Assembly: GCA_022606135.1 (NCBI GenBank) | Contig: JABYQN010000006.1 | Span: forward strand, 744,001-808,000 | Source: Fomes fomentarius | Taxonomy: Eukaryota > Basidiomycota > Agaricomycetes > Polyporales > Polyporaceae | Reading direction: 5' to 3' | Length of the DNA stretch: 64,000 nt | Part shown: positions 43,982 to 56,161 of the stretch, piece by piece | Numbering within the stretch: the first letter of the stretch is position 1 | Layout of the letters: each line of letters begins with the position of its first letter | Program-made: the position numbers and the translations under genes | The notes under the pieces: generated by a model | The model's input: the letters and a program-made list of their open reading frames with translations, nothing else | What the model was told of the DNA's origin: nothing | Databases searched by the model: none

Positions 43982-44514
43982 ACAGCGCTTTTGCCGTACA
44001 GTTGGGCTGTCCATTGGGCGGCACGCGTGCAGTTACTCGACTGTTGTGTGCCTTAGACGTGCTCGGGATGCTGGGACGGCGGTAGTGCTGGGTTGTTATC
44101 ATAGTGTAAGTGCCGGACTTCACAGTTCTGCTCGTTGTCAGCCTCACTGCATTAGCCATGTATATACACACCTTAATCATGCGCATCGGTTATTATTCTC
44201 GTTGCTACTTTGTACAGCTCCGTATCCAATCGCCCGTTTCTCTGTTCATGCGCAAGTATATCATATCGAGCACTGGCAATTCAATTCCCGTCTGGATCAA
44301 TCGATTATGTTTGAACAATAGGCCGAATTTAGAGCTTGAGCCTCTGAACGCCATGATTTAGATTGTCCATGGTGTTTAGTTAGAATGTGACACAATCGCA
44401 TACGGCAGCGGTTTGAGGATGAGCTAGATCGGGAAGTGGATCAATAGATCAGGAGCGCTAGCCGATGGATCACGGTCACAGGCTGTTACGCCTTGCTTCT
44501 TGCACAACGCAAGC
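43982..44514. other. Intergenic between PHO80-like cyclin and HDA1
   Basis: T-rich 3' sequence of the cyclin followed by the HDA1 promoter. No feature recognised. Confidence 0.3.
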
Positions 44515-47452
44515 ATGCCGCAGTCCAACTTGAAGGGGGATACAACTGCGCAGGACCTTATGGAGGTCGACAGCCAGCCTGGCCCCTCCAAGGGGCCTAG
44601 CACTCCCTCTTCGGTCGAGCCTCGTCCTCGGGCCGCGTCGGTTCCCGCCACCCTTCGAGCGAACGCATACCAGGTCGGGTATGTGTATTCGAGCAAGATG
44701 ATGACCCACAGCTGCGCACATGGCCATCCCGAGCAGCCGGAGCGCATCTCCAGGATATTCGACATTCTAAAGGAGAACGACTGCTTGGTAAGAATGAAGC
44801 AGCTTCCGATCCGGCGGGTCCTCAGAGAGGAAGCTCTTCTGGTACATAGCCAATCCCTCTGGGAGAAGGTCATCGCACTCCATGGTATAACTGATTCATC
44901 CCTGCTCAAAACACGTCTGCTCATACTTCCGACACCTCTAGCCCTCACGGAACGAGATATAGCGGATACTGAGGCATACTACAACGACCTCTCGCTTTAC
45001 GTTCATCCGTCCACCCCGTATGCAGCCCAACTTAGCGCGGGTGGCGCGATTGAAGCCTGTCTAGCGGTGGCACGCGGCGAGGTGAAGAAAGCCTTTGCGA
45101 TTGTGAGACCTCCTGGCCACCACGCTGAGCCAGACGAACACATGGGTTTTTGCTTTTTCAACAATGTCTCGATTGCCGCCAAAGTCGTGCAACTTCGCAC
45201 ACCAATCAAGAAGATTCTGATTCTTGATTGGTAAGCAGCTGCCTACGGATATGTGTATCGAATGTTGACTGACTGTATACTAGGGACGTTCACCACGGTA
45301 TGTTACACGTATCAAAGCTCCTTACCAGACGCTCATGAGCTGCAGGTAACGGTACACAAAGAGCATTCTATGACGATCCATCCGTTCTCTACATCTCGCT
45401 CCACCGTTATGAGGGAGGGAACTTCTACCCGAACGGTCCGTTCGGTAGTATGCTCTCTTGTGGAGAGGGTCCTGGTCTCGGTTTGTGCGTAACACGCGCC
45501 GCCGTCCAGCGTGTCGAGTTTCTGACCTTATTGTTCACAGTTCTGTGAACATTCCTTGGCCGGAAAGTGGCATGGGCGACGCCGATTACATCCTCGCATT
45601 TCAGAAGATTGTCATGCCGATAGCAATGGAGTTCGCACCGGATCTCGTCATCAGTACGTCCCACGCCCGACGTCTCGAAGGTCTACTAACAGAATATCCA
45701 TATCGCAGTTTCAGCCGGCTTCGATGCTGCAGATGGTGACGACCTGGGAGAATGCCATGTAACTCCGGCCGGATATGCGCACATGACCCATATGCTCTGT
45801 TCGCTTGCAGGTGGGAAGGTCGTCGTTGCTCTTGAGGTATGTAGTCCAGCAGATTACTGGTCCCTTCCTACACGCTAATATGTGCTTGTGCAGGGAGGCT
45901 ATTGTCTTGACGCTATCGCCAATTCCGCACTGGCTGTCACACAGGTCATCCTCGGGGATGTACCTCCCCAGATGCCCCCTCTTACAGCATCGGAGTTGGC
46001 TACGGAGACAATCTACGCTGTCGCAATGGAGCAAAGCAAGTATTGGAAGAATCTGGACCCGAAAAAGTGCGAACCTATCGAAGGTGTGTCCTGGGCGTCC
46101 CTCAAATACCTATGGGATGTTTCCTGAAAATCCTCGTGCGCTCGCGGCATGTAGAAGTCGAGCCTCTTGCAATTTCTTTCCCAGGTGAGCTGTGGTGCAT
46201 CTAAGCCCGGTAGACCAGCTCACGTTGTCCGCAGAACTCTTGAAGGCACATCGCCAGAACTACTTGTTCCAGAAACACGGCATGGTCCAAGTACCTCTCT
46301 TGGCTCCAGCTCTTGTTGAACGCTTCGACGGTCAGGTCGCATGCACGTCAGTGCTCTGTTCTACATTTCGCCTCATCGGCTTGGTGCTTAGCCTGACGTT
46401 TGCAGACCGGATATCATGGAGAATGATACCCTTGTGATTTTCGTACATGAGTTGTGGGTATATACCCAGATCTCCGAACTGCGGCAGCACTCACCCCCTT
46501 CTTAGTGGCAATCTCCGATTTGAACTCGACTCCGCCATGTACTGCGATCTTCGTGAAGAGCATTCATACCTGGTGAGTCATGCTCCTGGACTTCGTAACG
46601 AATGCTGACATGCCAATCTGACCTGACAAGGTGGATTGCTCAAAAGAGTTTATCACATGGGCAAAATCAGAAGGATTTGCCATCCTCGACGTTAATCTAT
46701 TCGAGAAACCGTATCCAAAGCAGAAGGTATACTCCTGGCCCGAACATCAATGCTCACCGTCCGTCTGACGCAGAAGTATACAGATGAAAGGTGTCGAGGA
46801 TTACGCTGCGGCCGCACTTGTATACCTCTGGGACAATTATGTCCAGTGAGTCTCTCGCAAGCGATGTTTTTCACAACGGTGGTTGAGAGTATTTTTTTGC
46901 AGGTTGTCAGATGCACGGCGGGTAATTCTTGTCGGCCACGGGCCAGGATGTGCCCCAATCATGGGCCTGCTCCAGCAGCGTGGTAAGTGCTCTCATGCCC
47001 CCCGGATGTTGCATCGCTCATGCAACGAGCAGCGACAAGCGTCATGAAGATTGTTCGAGGCGTAGCACAGGTCGTCGGGCTTCACACCGTTCCTGCTACC
47101 CCACGAGATATGGAAGGCCTACGGCAATGGTACTACGAGGTATTGCTAGCGATGTTCCTCAAATTCCTTGCGGGTGGTCTGACCTCTTGTCGCGCAAGAA
47201 CTCAATCGTAGTAGTGCCGTCGAACCACAGCATCTTCCACAGCCCAAAGCTACTGAAGAAGCACGGAACCATCTACCACATCGGTAAGCCACCACGCCCA
47301 CAGACCAGTTTCCCCGTGATCCTCACATTACTCTTCTTCTAGCGGAGGAGAAGCCGATCAAGCTCATCATCAAGGCTATGCCTGGGCTTCAAAGCTTTAT
47401 CAGCGAAAAATTGCCAGGGAAGCCCAAGGTCAACGGCGATTCGAAACGGTGA
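44515..47452 (+). CDS. HDA1: Class II histone deacetylase HDA1 with Arb2 domain
   Basis: A Zn-dependent deacetylase of histone H3/H2B tails and the catalytic subunit of the HDA1 repressor complex. Fifteen exons in phase: 44515-45230, 45284-45297, 45346-45484, 45541-45653, 45709-45836, 45894-46083, 46235-46346, 46406-46453, 46506-46572, 46631-46726, 46784-46845, 46903-46982, 47033-47139, 47199-47283 and 47343-47452, giving 688 aa. Catalytic marks are [28 protein letters not shown] (about 198-217), DWDVHHGNGTQ (a 14-nt micro-exon lies inside it), [25 protein letters not shown] and ALEGGYCLD. The C-terminal Arb2 domain has [38 protein letters not shown] and [13 protein letters not shown]. The intron before 46235 is 151 nt, so a missed small exon there is possible. 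Confidence 0.9.
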
Positions 47453-47740
47453 TAGAGGGGCACTACTCTCCTCCAACTTGCGCTTGCACTTCGTCGCGAG
47501 CAGGCTATCTATGTCTGGGTGTCCGGAGAACGGGAAGCCAGCATGTCATACCCCCTATGCGCTACGTGTTTTCCATTTGCTATCAGGCTGTTACGATCTC
47601 GCTCTTCGCATGCATAGTGTTGTACCCAATCTCTCTTCGCGTGGATCATATGGACGTGTGGCTTCCCCAGGTGGACAGGCTCAGGCAGGAGTCTGAGAGC
47701 GATATCGTCGTGGTTCACTCTTCTAAGCACGATTGCGGAG

Positions 47741-49570
47741 TTACATCATGTCCTCCTCCTCAGTGAGCACCTTGAGTTTCCAGCCCTTCACGTCATCGTC
47801 AGGATCTTCCAGTGCCCAGAGCGTGTCCTCATCGTTCTCGCCGTTCTGGTGCGGGTACGGGTCTGTGACACCGTTTGTAGTGTCCTCAACTTCACCATCA
47901 ATGTCGACATCCTCCTCTTCTTCAAGCATCTTACGACGCGCGATCTCCGCTTCGTCCTCCTACGTAGATGTCAGTCTTGTGAAGCGCGGCAGATTGAGCA
48001 TATGTCTCGGACTCACAATGTCGAATTCGTCCTCACGTTCTTCATACTCAATATTCTCGTCGACCTCCTCGAAACCACCTGCAAATGCACCCCAGCGCTC
48101 CTCTGTCGGGCAGTGCCAAATGAAGATGTTTCCCTGATTGGTTACAGATGCTATCGACGGTTTGTTCGGATGCCACTAGGGAACGCAAGTCGGTGAAGGT
48201 AACACGCGAAAAACGACTGTTCCACGTACATGCACGTATGTTAGCAGCTCGCGACCACCATCGAGCGTGCTGGCGAGAAGGCCCTCCCTTGCAAGGTCCC
48301 AAATGTAAATTTTGTGAGAAGCGTCGTCGGCCGCGCCTAGAAAACTTCTGGTAAACACCCGATGGCAAACGCAGAACACCTGACCGTGTGACTGCAGAAG
48401 AGATTGCAACTCTTACCCCCAGCAAGCCATTCTCCATCCGGACTGTATGACATGGCATGCCATGCGACCTTACTGATTGGATCGTGGAAACGATGTGTTG
48501 GTTCCAATTCTTGCTCGATGTACTCGTTGTCAGCCGTAGGCGGAGCATACACTGGTAAGATGAATTGCCGCAACACTCGGTCTGAGGAATTGGTCACTAT
48601 GCGTCTGTATCACGCTATTGTTGAATGGGAATGCTAGACTATGCGGCCAGCTGGGAAGGTCAACGTACCTCCCAGAAGCAGTGAATTCGAGGCCTCTAAT
48701 GGCACCTGCGCCGGATATTTTATGTCGAGCTACCATCTAGAGTATCGTTGAGCTGCTGTTCCATATCAGGACTGCTGCCCACTGACCGTCTTCGTGCGAG
48801 TGTTGAATACGAGGATATACCCAAGCGACGTGCCCGCAAAGACGTGTTTGCCCGACGGATCGAATCGCGCCACGGTGAAAACCGACCTTCCATCGAAGTT
48901 CAGAATGGTAGTGGATGATGTGATGGTAATAGCGATACCTTGCTCTTTGCGTACTCGCTTCCTCGTCGCTGTCATCTTGAACCTCAAGAAGTTCGTAACG
49001 CGATTGGTGATCTCTCCGTAGATCCTCAATATTCACTTCACCGGACGTCAGGAGGATGATGATGATCTTGCTTTCCTCTTCATGAGTTCGGTACGACCGG
49101 TGTGAACTCGATTGACGCACCTATTCTTGGGATGAAACGATGCGGAAGTCACGGGCATATCGAACCGGATCGTGTTCCGTCGTTTGGGTGGGTCTGTGTC
49201 AGATGCGAGGTCCCATACAACGACGTTCCAGTCTTTCGAGGATGTCAAGACATAGCGAGAGTTCTGTGACCAGCTAAGGAAGTTGAGAATATGCCATGAG
49301 CAAAAGCGAACGAGAGACGGGCCACACACTCGACGCTCGTTATTCCCTTGACATGAGCTTCAAGCCACCGCACCGGTCCCTTGGTGTCTAAGTCCCAGAT
49401 TACGGCAAGTCCATCGTTGCGCCCTGCTGCAATGAATCTCCCCGAAGGGTCGTAACGGGCGATAGTTGCGAAGGATTCAAGCGAAGTCTGGATGGCAGTG
49501 GGATAGGGTGAGTTGAAAATATCTATCACGAGTCAGCCATAGTATGTCTACTCAGACCGACCGACAGCAT
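47741..49570 (-). CDS. SWD1: COMPASS subunit SWD1 (RBBP5 homologue)
   Basis: A WD40 subunit of the Set1/COMPASS histone H3K4 methyltransferase. Ten exons in phase: 49558-49570, 49330-49522, 49121-49273, 48939-49070, 48787-48886, 48669-48736, 48417-48604, 48230-48336, 48017-48175 and 47741-47959, giving 443 aa. Blades carry FATIARYDPSGRFIAAGRND with AVIWDLDT, SQNSRYVLTSSKDWNVVVWD, VARFDPSGKHVFAGTSLGYI with LVFNTRT, and ASHKIYIWDLAREGLLA. The hinge after the propeller is acidic (EEVDENIEYEEREDEFDI), like the activation segment and hinge of RBBP5. The first exon is only 13 nt with a 35-nt intron, so the start is the weakest point. It is convergent with HDA1 and divergent from TTI2. Confidence 0.85.
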
Positions 49571-49809
49571 GTTCACATACTGGCTATCACCCCGTTCATA
49601 TTGCTCTATGGTCGAGATATTCGCGCAGCAGGAAAGGAGAGATACAAGGAATTTGAGAAGGTGGCAGCGAAAGAGAAGCGAAGTCGCGTAAACGCGCATA
49701 AATATGGTACTACACGCGCAGGGCCACCAACGCGTCAAGTTTGTCTGCGACTACCACCAACTTCTCGGCCACTATACCTCGGTCCAGCGCATTGGTGTCT
49801 CAGTGTTCT
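49571..49809. promoter_or_regulatory. Shared promoter of SWD1 and TTI2
   Basis: About 240 bp between two divergent predicted starts. A plus-strand ATG at 49704 opens another frame, so the true TTI2 leader may differ. Confidence 0.35.
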
Positions 49810-51411
49810 ATGCAAGCGGACTACCCTCCTTTGGCGGAATTGTCTGTTCCAGCCGGATTTGTTGCCTACGACGAGCAGACGGAATCGGAGACCGTTGTCT
49901 ATCTTGAGGCATGGAAGAGAAAGGCACACGACGTCCTCACAAGTCTGCGCGAACATCTTCGTACCCGAAGAGCTCTTGAAACCCGCCATCAAGCTGAGAT
50001 TGTATATGCGGTGGCTCCATTTGATGGGGAGGAGGCTTGGGTGCTTGAGCCGGCTCGAGAAGTCGCGCAAGGTGAGTGGTTCTCTTACTTGTATAGTACG
50101 GCACACCTACAAGAAGAAGTATAGATATCCTGTCCTCGTATATCAGCCCCAATACGGAGCTCACCGAGCGAGTTTTGCGCGACTTTATAAAACCGATCTT
50201 TCAACCCAACCCCCATCCCCAGTTAAATGTCGAGACTGGTCGCAAACTACCTCGGCCTGCAGGTGGACCTTTGGGACACTTGGATTATCTAGAAGGTCAG
50301 GATTGGAAGTCGCAACTAGCCATTTCTGATGTGATCTCTTGGTGCATAACGCACACCGACGTATGTATCACGGCACGAGAGGCATCCATGCACGCTGACA
50401 GGATCTCCAGGCACGTACTGTCGAGAGGTTATGGCATCTGTATATCCCTCCTATCATGACTTTGCTTGATGATCACCAAGCTCGGTACAAATTGCAAGGT
50501 GCGAGGCTGGTATCCCAGCTCTTATATGTTACCCCAGCAGATCTTCTGCGCCGTACTGGGATCGATACTCTGCTTCTGACCGTGAGCATACCCGCACCAT
50601 TCTCCCCTATCCAACCTGACACTATGATTGTTGTGCCTAGTCGCTGAAGACATGTTTGACATTCTTACACGATCCTGAGACTCCAAAGCTAGTTCGCGCC
50701 ACTGTATCAGCGACCCTACGATTGATCGACTTGACCACCGACGTTGGTTCTGCCTCCCGGTTTGAACAGCTATGTACATTACTCGGTGATTCCATCATTG
50801 GAAACATATGGATCTATGCCTCGCAAGAGCCCGACGCAATACAAGCCTCGGTAGACGCTATTCCCGAGATTGTGCGTCTCCTGGACGTCGGCACTGCTCG
50901 TTATCTGAAGGTTGGTGCTCATGTTATTATGGAGTAGTGAATTCACATCCTTTGCCAGGCCCTCATCCCTCAGCTGACATATCCTCTTATCCCCTCGCTG
51001 GAGAACGGGGCATCTATTTCATTCAAGCGATCGTCACTTCAAGCGCTTTGTGCGGTGATGGAGGCGTGTGCACCTCGAATACACAAATGGCGAGGCACCA
51101 TCTTGGATGCCATTCTTAAATGCTGGGTAGACATCGCAGACCGTGACGTGCAAGGTACGCTTGATCATGAACTCATGATTTGAAGTAAAATCGACACGTT
51201 TGATATCAAGATAGTGACCAAATGAGGGAGCAGTTACGTTCCGCCTACGTTTTATTGAAACGACTGTGCCAGCCTATCTCTCACGACTTTGAGGTGCGCT
51301 TTTGCTGCGATGCCAATATACCGACTAATGAACCCGGCACAGGCGGAGTGTAGTCGCATACTAGTTCTCGACCAAGAGATATTCAGTCCACTCCTAGAAA
51401 GTGTGGCGTAG
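49810..51411 (+). CDS. TTI2: TEL2-interacting protein 2 (TTT complex)
   Basis: A HEAT-repeat subunit of the TEL2-TTI1-TTI2 complex, which matures PI3K-like kinases (ATM/ATR/TOR) with Hsp90. Seven exons in phase: 49810-50071, 50125-50360, 50411-50581, 50641-50910, 50959-51154, 51211-51293 and 51343-51411, giving 428 aa. Diagnostic is RDFIKPIFQPNPHPQLNVET, GRKLPRPAGGPLGHLDYLEG with QDWKSQ, and LWHLYIPPIMTLLDDHQARY with KLQG. These match the Tti2 family's PHP.LN..TGRKL and PP.LTLLDDY..RYK patterns. The start is the first ATG in the conserved frame (MQADYPPLAELSVPAG); an upstream exon is possible. The intron 4 donor is GTTGGT. Confidence 0.85.
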
Positions 51412-51851
51412 TGTAACAAACAACATTTTTCATGCTTTATTCAATCGTTGAGATCACACGTGAGCCCATATACGGGAAGCGCGATTGATTAGCAAGTACG
51501 GTGTAGGTAGGCTCACTCATTGCCAGTCACCTCGACCTTAGCTACGCATACACGCTGACTAGACACCTTCTTTTCTTGACACAGATGACTATTTCTTCCC
51601 TCGTGATTGGACTATCTTATTGTCAGAGCTCTGCCACCCCTGCGATGAAAGTATGGGCATCGGAGGTGCGAGTGGGTCACCTCCATCTTCCTGTGTGAGC
51701 GCGGGTACGTTATCCTTCACCACATGGATCTACCGCGAACGATGTGCTCAATTGTAATTACGAGAACGTCTCCTTCGTGGGCTATATAAGTGGCGTCGCA
51801 ACAGCCTTTAAGCGAACGAGACGACGAAACACATCCCCTCACAATCTCACC
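51412..51851. other. Promoter region of the first aldo-keto reductase
   Basis: The 3' tail of TTI2, then the AKR promoter with a TATA box (51783-51790). Nothing else recognised. Confidence 0.35.
51783..51790 (+). promoter_or_regulatory. TATA box of AKR 1
   Basis: TATATAAG about 62 bp before the ATG at 51852. The paralogue has TATAAAG at the matching distance, which supports it. Confidence 0.55.
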
Positions 51852-53506
51852 ATGGTTCAAATCGCTAAACTCGGAGGCACGGCCTCGAACGTTGCAGTAG
51901 CCAAAGTTGCCGTACGCTGTCCATCTGTTATATGGGTGTCGCCTTGGTGCTGAATACAATGCTGTTCTCCAGCATGGACTGATGACGATGACGTGAGTTG
52001 GCCGTCCATGACTTGAGTGTTGCCCTTTTGGTCTTATTATTCTTGTGCTCCGGACAGGATGCACACGATTGTTCCTGAGGAGCAAGCATTCGAGTCCATC
52101 AAAAGCGGCATCGACGCTCTTCCTCCAGGCACTAAGATGATGCTGAACAGCTGTAAGTGAACGAGCCAACCTGTACACTAGCCGTCGATTTAATCCACGT
52201 CGCTAGCGGAGTTCTATGGCAAGGACCTCTCCTTAGGCAATCTCGAGATGCTTGCTCGCTTCTTCGACAAGCATCCGGGCTATGCGGACAAGACCTTCCT
52301 GTCTGTCAAGGTGAGTCGCCACAGTCGCAGTCGAGAGTAATAACACTAGGTTTGTCGCTAACATAGGTTCCACGTAGGGTGGATGGGGTGGTTACTCCGG
52401 AAGCATTGAGAAAGTGTGCGTCTCCTAGTCCAGATCCCCGTGGCCTCGCAGCCTCAAGCATATTTTCTTCATGCAGTAGACAACAAATTCCCCACAGTGT
52501 TAATAGGTGCATTTCCGCCCTCCGAGGAACCAAGAAGATCGACCTATTCGAGCCTGCTCGACTCAGCCGTGAGGTGCCCGTCGAGGACATGGTCCGCATT
52601 CTAGTCGAGCTCCTTCAAGAGGGTAAATTCGACCATATTGGCTTGTCTGAGTGTAGTGCCGAGTCGCTGCGTCGTGCCCATGCTGTAGGTGCTATCATTT
52701 CATTCCTCGGCTAGATCCTTCTTACGCTTACTCTCTCTAGGTTCATCCGATCGCTCTCGTCGAGATTGAGGTGAGCCCAATGTCGTACGATGAGAAGACG
52801 AAGAAAGGTCAGTTCGCTCGTGTGCAGACGTTCAGCTGTGTTCACGTTTGGCAGTCCTGGCCACTGCGGAAGAGCTCGGCGTGGCCGTAGCGGCTTACTC
52901 GTGAGTGTAGACTCCTCACTTGTACCCCCTGTGCTGGTGATTGACATGCGTACAGCCCGTTGGGACATGGACTAACTACAGGTTCTATCCAGAACCCCAG
53001 CGACCTATGTATGTGCTTACATGTATGATTTAGTGTATCGCTAATGCTTCGAGTCCCTCAGCTAACAACATATTTTCCAACTTTGCGCGTTTCCAAGAAG
53101 ATGTAAGGTTTCCCTCCACTAGACCAGGGAAGCTGACTTGACGGCCTTGGCGACAGAACTGGAATCTCAACAAGCGCCTCGTTGACGCACTGGTATCTCT
53201 GGCAGCGAAGAAGGGTTGCACACCTGCCCAGTTGAGCATCGCGTGGGTCGCAGCTCTCGGGGAGAAGGTCATCCCGCTGCCTGGCTCCTCGTACGTAGCC
53301 GCATCTGTTTGACCATCCATGCGCCAGCATACTCATGCAGCTGACGCAGGCGCAAGGAGCGGACGCTGGAGAACTTGTACGGAGCCGATGTTGAACTCTC
53401 CAAGGCCGATTTGGATGAGATAGCGCAGATCATGGCCACCCATCCGGTGCATGGACATCGATACTTCGCGCCCGGGGATGCGGTTGATGCGAAACTATGG
53501 GTTTGA
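51852..53506 (+). CDS. Aldo-keto reductase, pyridoxal-reductase-like, copy 1
   Basis: An NADPH-dependent aldo-keto reductase of the AKR8 type, like fission yeast Plr1, which reduces pyridoxal to pyridoxine. Twelve exons: 51852-51911, 51973-51992, 52058-52152, 52207-52310, 52378-52415, 52480-52684, 52741-52807, 52855-52900, 52956-53008, 53062-53102, 53157-53290 and 53350-53506, giving 339 aa. Motifs are GLMTMT, ESIKSGIDALPPGTK, FYGKDLSLGNLEMLARFF with ADKTFLSVK, GTKKIDLFEPAR, KFDHIGLSECSAESLRRA, VEIEVSPMSY, AVAAYSPLGHGL, and KKGCTPAQLSIAW. The C-terminal RKERTLENLYGADVELS is the NADPH 2'-phosphate-binding region. It is a tandem duplicate of the gene at 54502. The substrate could be another aldehyde. 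Confidence 0.88.
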
Positions 53507-54501
53507 GATACTGCAAGGTTGCATATGGTATTATCCTCTACATCAGTAGAGCATCCTACGAGGGAATAAAGAAGCCTACTAATCGTGCACTACTTGTGGG
53601 CGGTTCGGATCGCGTGCATATACGGTGGGACGGCCCATGAGCCTCAGTTGTCCTGCTGCTGCTGTTGGGTCACGTGTAGTCTCCTACTTACTCGCTGGCA
53701 TATCCTCGAAGTCCTCGCCTCTCTCTCTCGATCTACTACTTACCACACGGTTTGAACTCGGAGTACTACTTTCTTCAAGTTGTCCGAAATTTCGTCGGAG
53801 GAATCGTTCAAGTGTGACGAGTTCGTGACCTGCATCATGATCTGATTCTTACTTTGCCGACTCTGAGGCCACGTAAAACCTCGGCGACGGGTAAGTCGGA
53901 GCTTGCCACCGGGCCGAAGTCGCAACCATACGGTCGCTCCTCTCATCTTCTTTTCGAACTTGCGGACGATGCCCGATCGGCGTACGGGATAGGTGTGTAC
54001 GACTACGAGTTCGACCGGCATTGCTTGGACGCTGATGAATAGTTGCGCGTTGATAATTCATGTTCAGGCTCATCCGAGTTGTCACCAAGCTAGGTAGTGC
54101 GAAACCGTAGTGGTCTATACGTTGTCGACCGTCGAATGGTGCACCCATATGGCTTGAAGGGATTCTCTATGGAGGTGGTAGGGCATTCTTACCGTCATTC
54201 GCACTTCAGACTTCCGTTGTCTTCAAGTGGCGAAGGGATACGCGCAGAAGGAGTCGGAGATCCTGGTGGGTTACTCCCAAACCTGTTTATGGTCTTAGCT
54301 CACCTGCAGCAGTCATAGTGGGTCGCATGTACTACGTTGCTCGCCGGCTGGAGATTTTCGTGCCTTATACACACCTAGTCGGTCGCCGAGTGGCATCATC
54401 AGAATGACAAGAACCCCCTTTGCGTGCAGTATAAAGGTAGCCTCCGCAGGATCGCCAAGTATACAACAAAGTACAATTCGTTCAAACTTCAGAGCACCAA
54501 C
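53507..54501. other. Spacer between the two AKR genes
   Basis: About 1 kb with only chance ORFs. Composition (CGAC words, TACT-rich pyrimidine stretches) recalls the left-edge repeat but I could not align it. The last 75 bp hold the second AKR's TATA box (54430-54436). Confidence 0.35.
54430..54436 (+). promoter_or_regulatory. TATA box of AKR 2
   Basis: TATAAAG about 66 bp before the ATG at 54502, at a position matching the first AKR. Confidence 0.55.
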
Positions 54502-56161
54502 ATGGTCAAGACTACGAAACTTGGAGGCACCGCTTCGGACGTTGTCGTCGCAAAAGTTGCGGTATGCGATTCAGGTCTTGTCTGTGTAACATCACACTGA
54601 GACGGTTTTGTCTTCCAGCATGGACTTATGACGATGTCGTGAGTTAGACAGGCCTTCTCAGCACGAGCTGCGTTCTTATGGTTTGGCCATTGATCACTTG
54701 CATTTTTGGGCCAGGATGACCCCGACGCCTGCTCCCGACGAGGTATATTTTGAGGCTATCAAGAGTGGGATCGACGCTCTGCCTCCTGGCACAAAGGCGT
54801 TCCTCAACAGCGGTCAGTGTCGAGGCCTTCTCACGTTCCGCTTATCCACTCAATCATCTCCACTAGGCGAGTTTTATGGTGCTAATCTGCAGTTGCTTGC
54901 TCGTTTCTTCGCCAAGTATCCGGAGTATGCCGACAAGACCTTCCTCTCTGTCAAGGTATTCCGCTACCCATCCTGTCGCTACAGCTCCAGTCCGCTGATT
55001 CACCTAGGCCGAGAGGGAAGGCTTTTCGGGAAACCCTCAGGAACTGTATGCCATGAATCTATATCCGTTGCCAGCCTGTCTTGACCGCAGTGCCATCCTA
55101 CAGGAGAGAGAAGGTCCGCAACACCGTTGACAAGTGTATTTCCCTCCTCGAGGGCACGAAGAAGATCGACCTGTTCCAACCGGCTCGGCTACACCCCGAT
55201 ATTGCTGTCGAAGAGACCGTCCGCGCGCTAGCCGAGTTGGTGAAGGAAGGCAAGTTCGACCATATCGGCTTGTCGGAGGTCCGCGCCGAGACTCTGCGTC
55301 GTGGGCATGCTGTAGGTGTGATTCCATTGCGTTTGTCAAGGTTCTCATGGTGTTGTAGGTGCACTCGATTGCCGTAGTTGAGATCGAGGTCAGTCCGATG
55401 TCCTACGAGGATGAGACCAAGAAAGGCGAGTCCCGCAGCTCACATCAAAGACGACGTTTCGTTGTTGATGTAACATCATATCTCAGTCCTGGCTACTGCC
55501 CAAGAGCTTGGCGTCGCCGTCGCGGCTTATTCGTGAGTCCGAATACACACCTCCCTAGCAAAATCATGCTGACAAACGATACGTCAGTCCTTTGGGCCAT
55601 GGTCTGACTACAGGCACCATCCAGACTACCGAGGACCTGGGTATGTGCGGACAGTTTTAGTCAGGGGCATTCGCTGATGCTCCAAGATTTCCATAGCTCG
55701 CAACCCGTTCCATCAATACGGATTCTCCCGCTTCCAAGAGGAGGTAATCTTACAGCTTGTTCTGACTGATATAGCGATTCTGAAGCCTGATCACGACCTT
55801 CGTACGCAGAACTGGAAGTACAACAAGCGACTCATCGACGCATTGATCGCTTTGGCAGCAAAGAAAGGTTGCACCCCTGCTCAGCTGAGCATCGCGTGGG
55901 TCGCCTCCCTCGGAGAGAAGGTCTTGCCGTTGCCCAGCTCTTCGTGCGTGCTGTTTATCATTACTGTACAACAAGGCAATGACAAATGGCAACTCCCGAT
56001 ACAGGCGCAAGGAGCGGACCCTGGAGAATTTGCATGGAGCAGATGTCGAGCTGTCCGCGGCCGACTTGGAGGAGATCAAGAAGATTTTGGACACGAACCC
56101 AGTGCATGGCCATCGCTACGTCAAGGCTGGCGACCAATTCGATAAGCTCCTGTGGGGTTAA
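54502..56161 (+). CDS. Aldo-keto reductase, pyridoxal-reductase-like, copy 2
   Basis: A paralogue of the gene at 51852 with the same twelve-exon plan: 54502-54561, 54619-54638, 54715-54812, 54867-54955, 55008-55045, 55104-55311, 55359-55425, 55487-55532, 55588-55640, 55697-55743, 55810-55943 and 56005-56161, giving 338 aa. Exons 5, 7-9, 11 and 12 have exactly the same length in both copies. Motifs are ALPPGTKAFLNSG, FAKYPEYADKTFLSVK, CISLLEGTKKIDLFQPARL, KFDHIGLSEVRAETLRRGHA, AVAAYSPLGHGLTTG and RKERTLENLHGADVELS. Intron 7 starts with GCGAGT, a GC-AG intron, while the paralogue has GTCAGT there. Substrate as for copy 1. Confidence 0.88.

Noticed and set aside
46084..46234. Extra small coding exon in HDA1 (CTTTCCCAG acceptor at 46184)
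   Set aside because: Using it gives a stop or needs an 11-nt intron before the conserved LLKAHRQNY segment.
53507..54429. Third copy of the left-edge repeat between the AKR genes
   Set aside because: The composition is similar, but I could not find shared blocks longer than a few bases.
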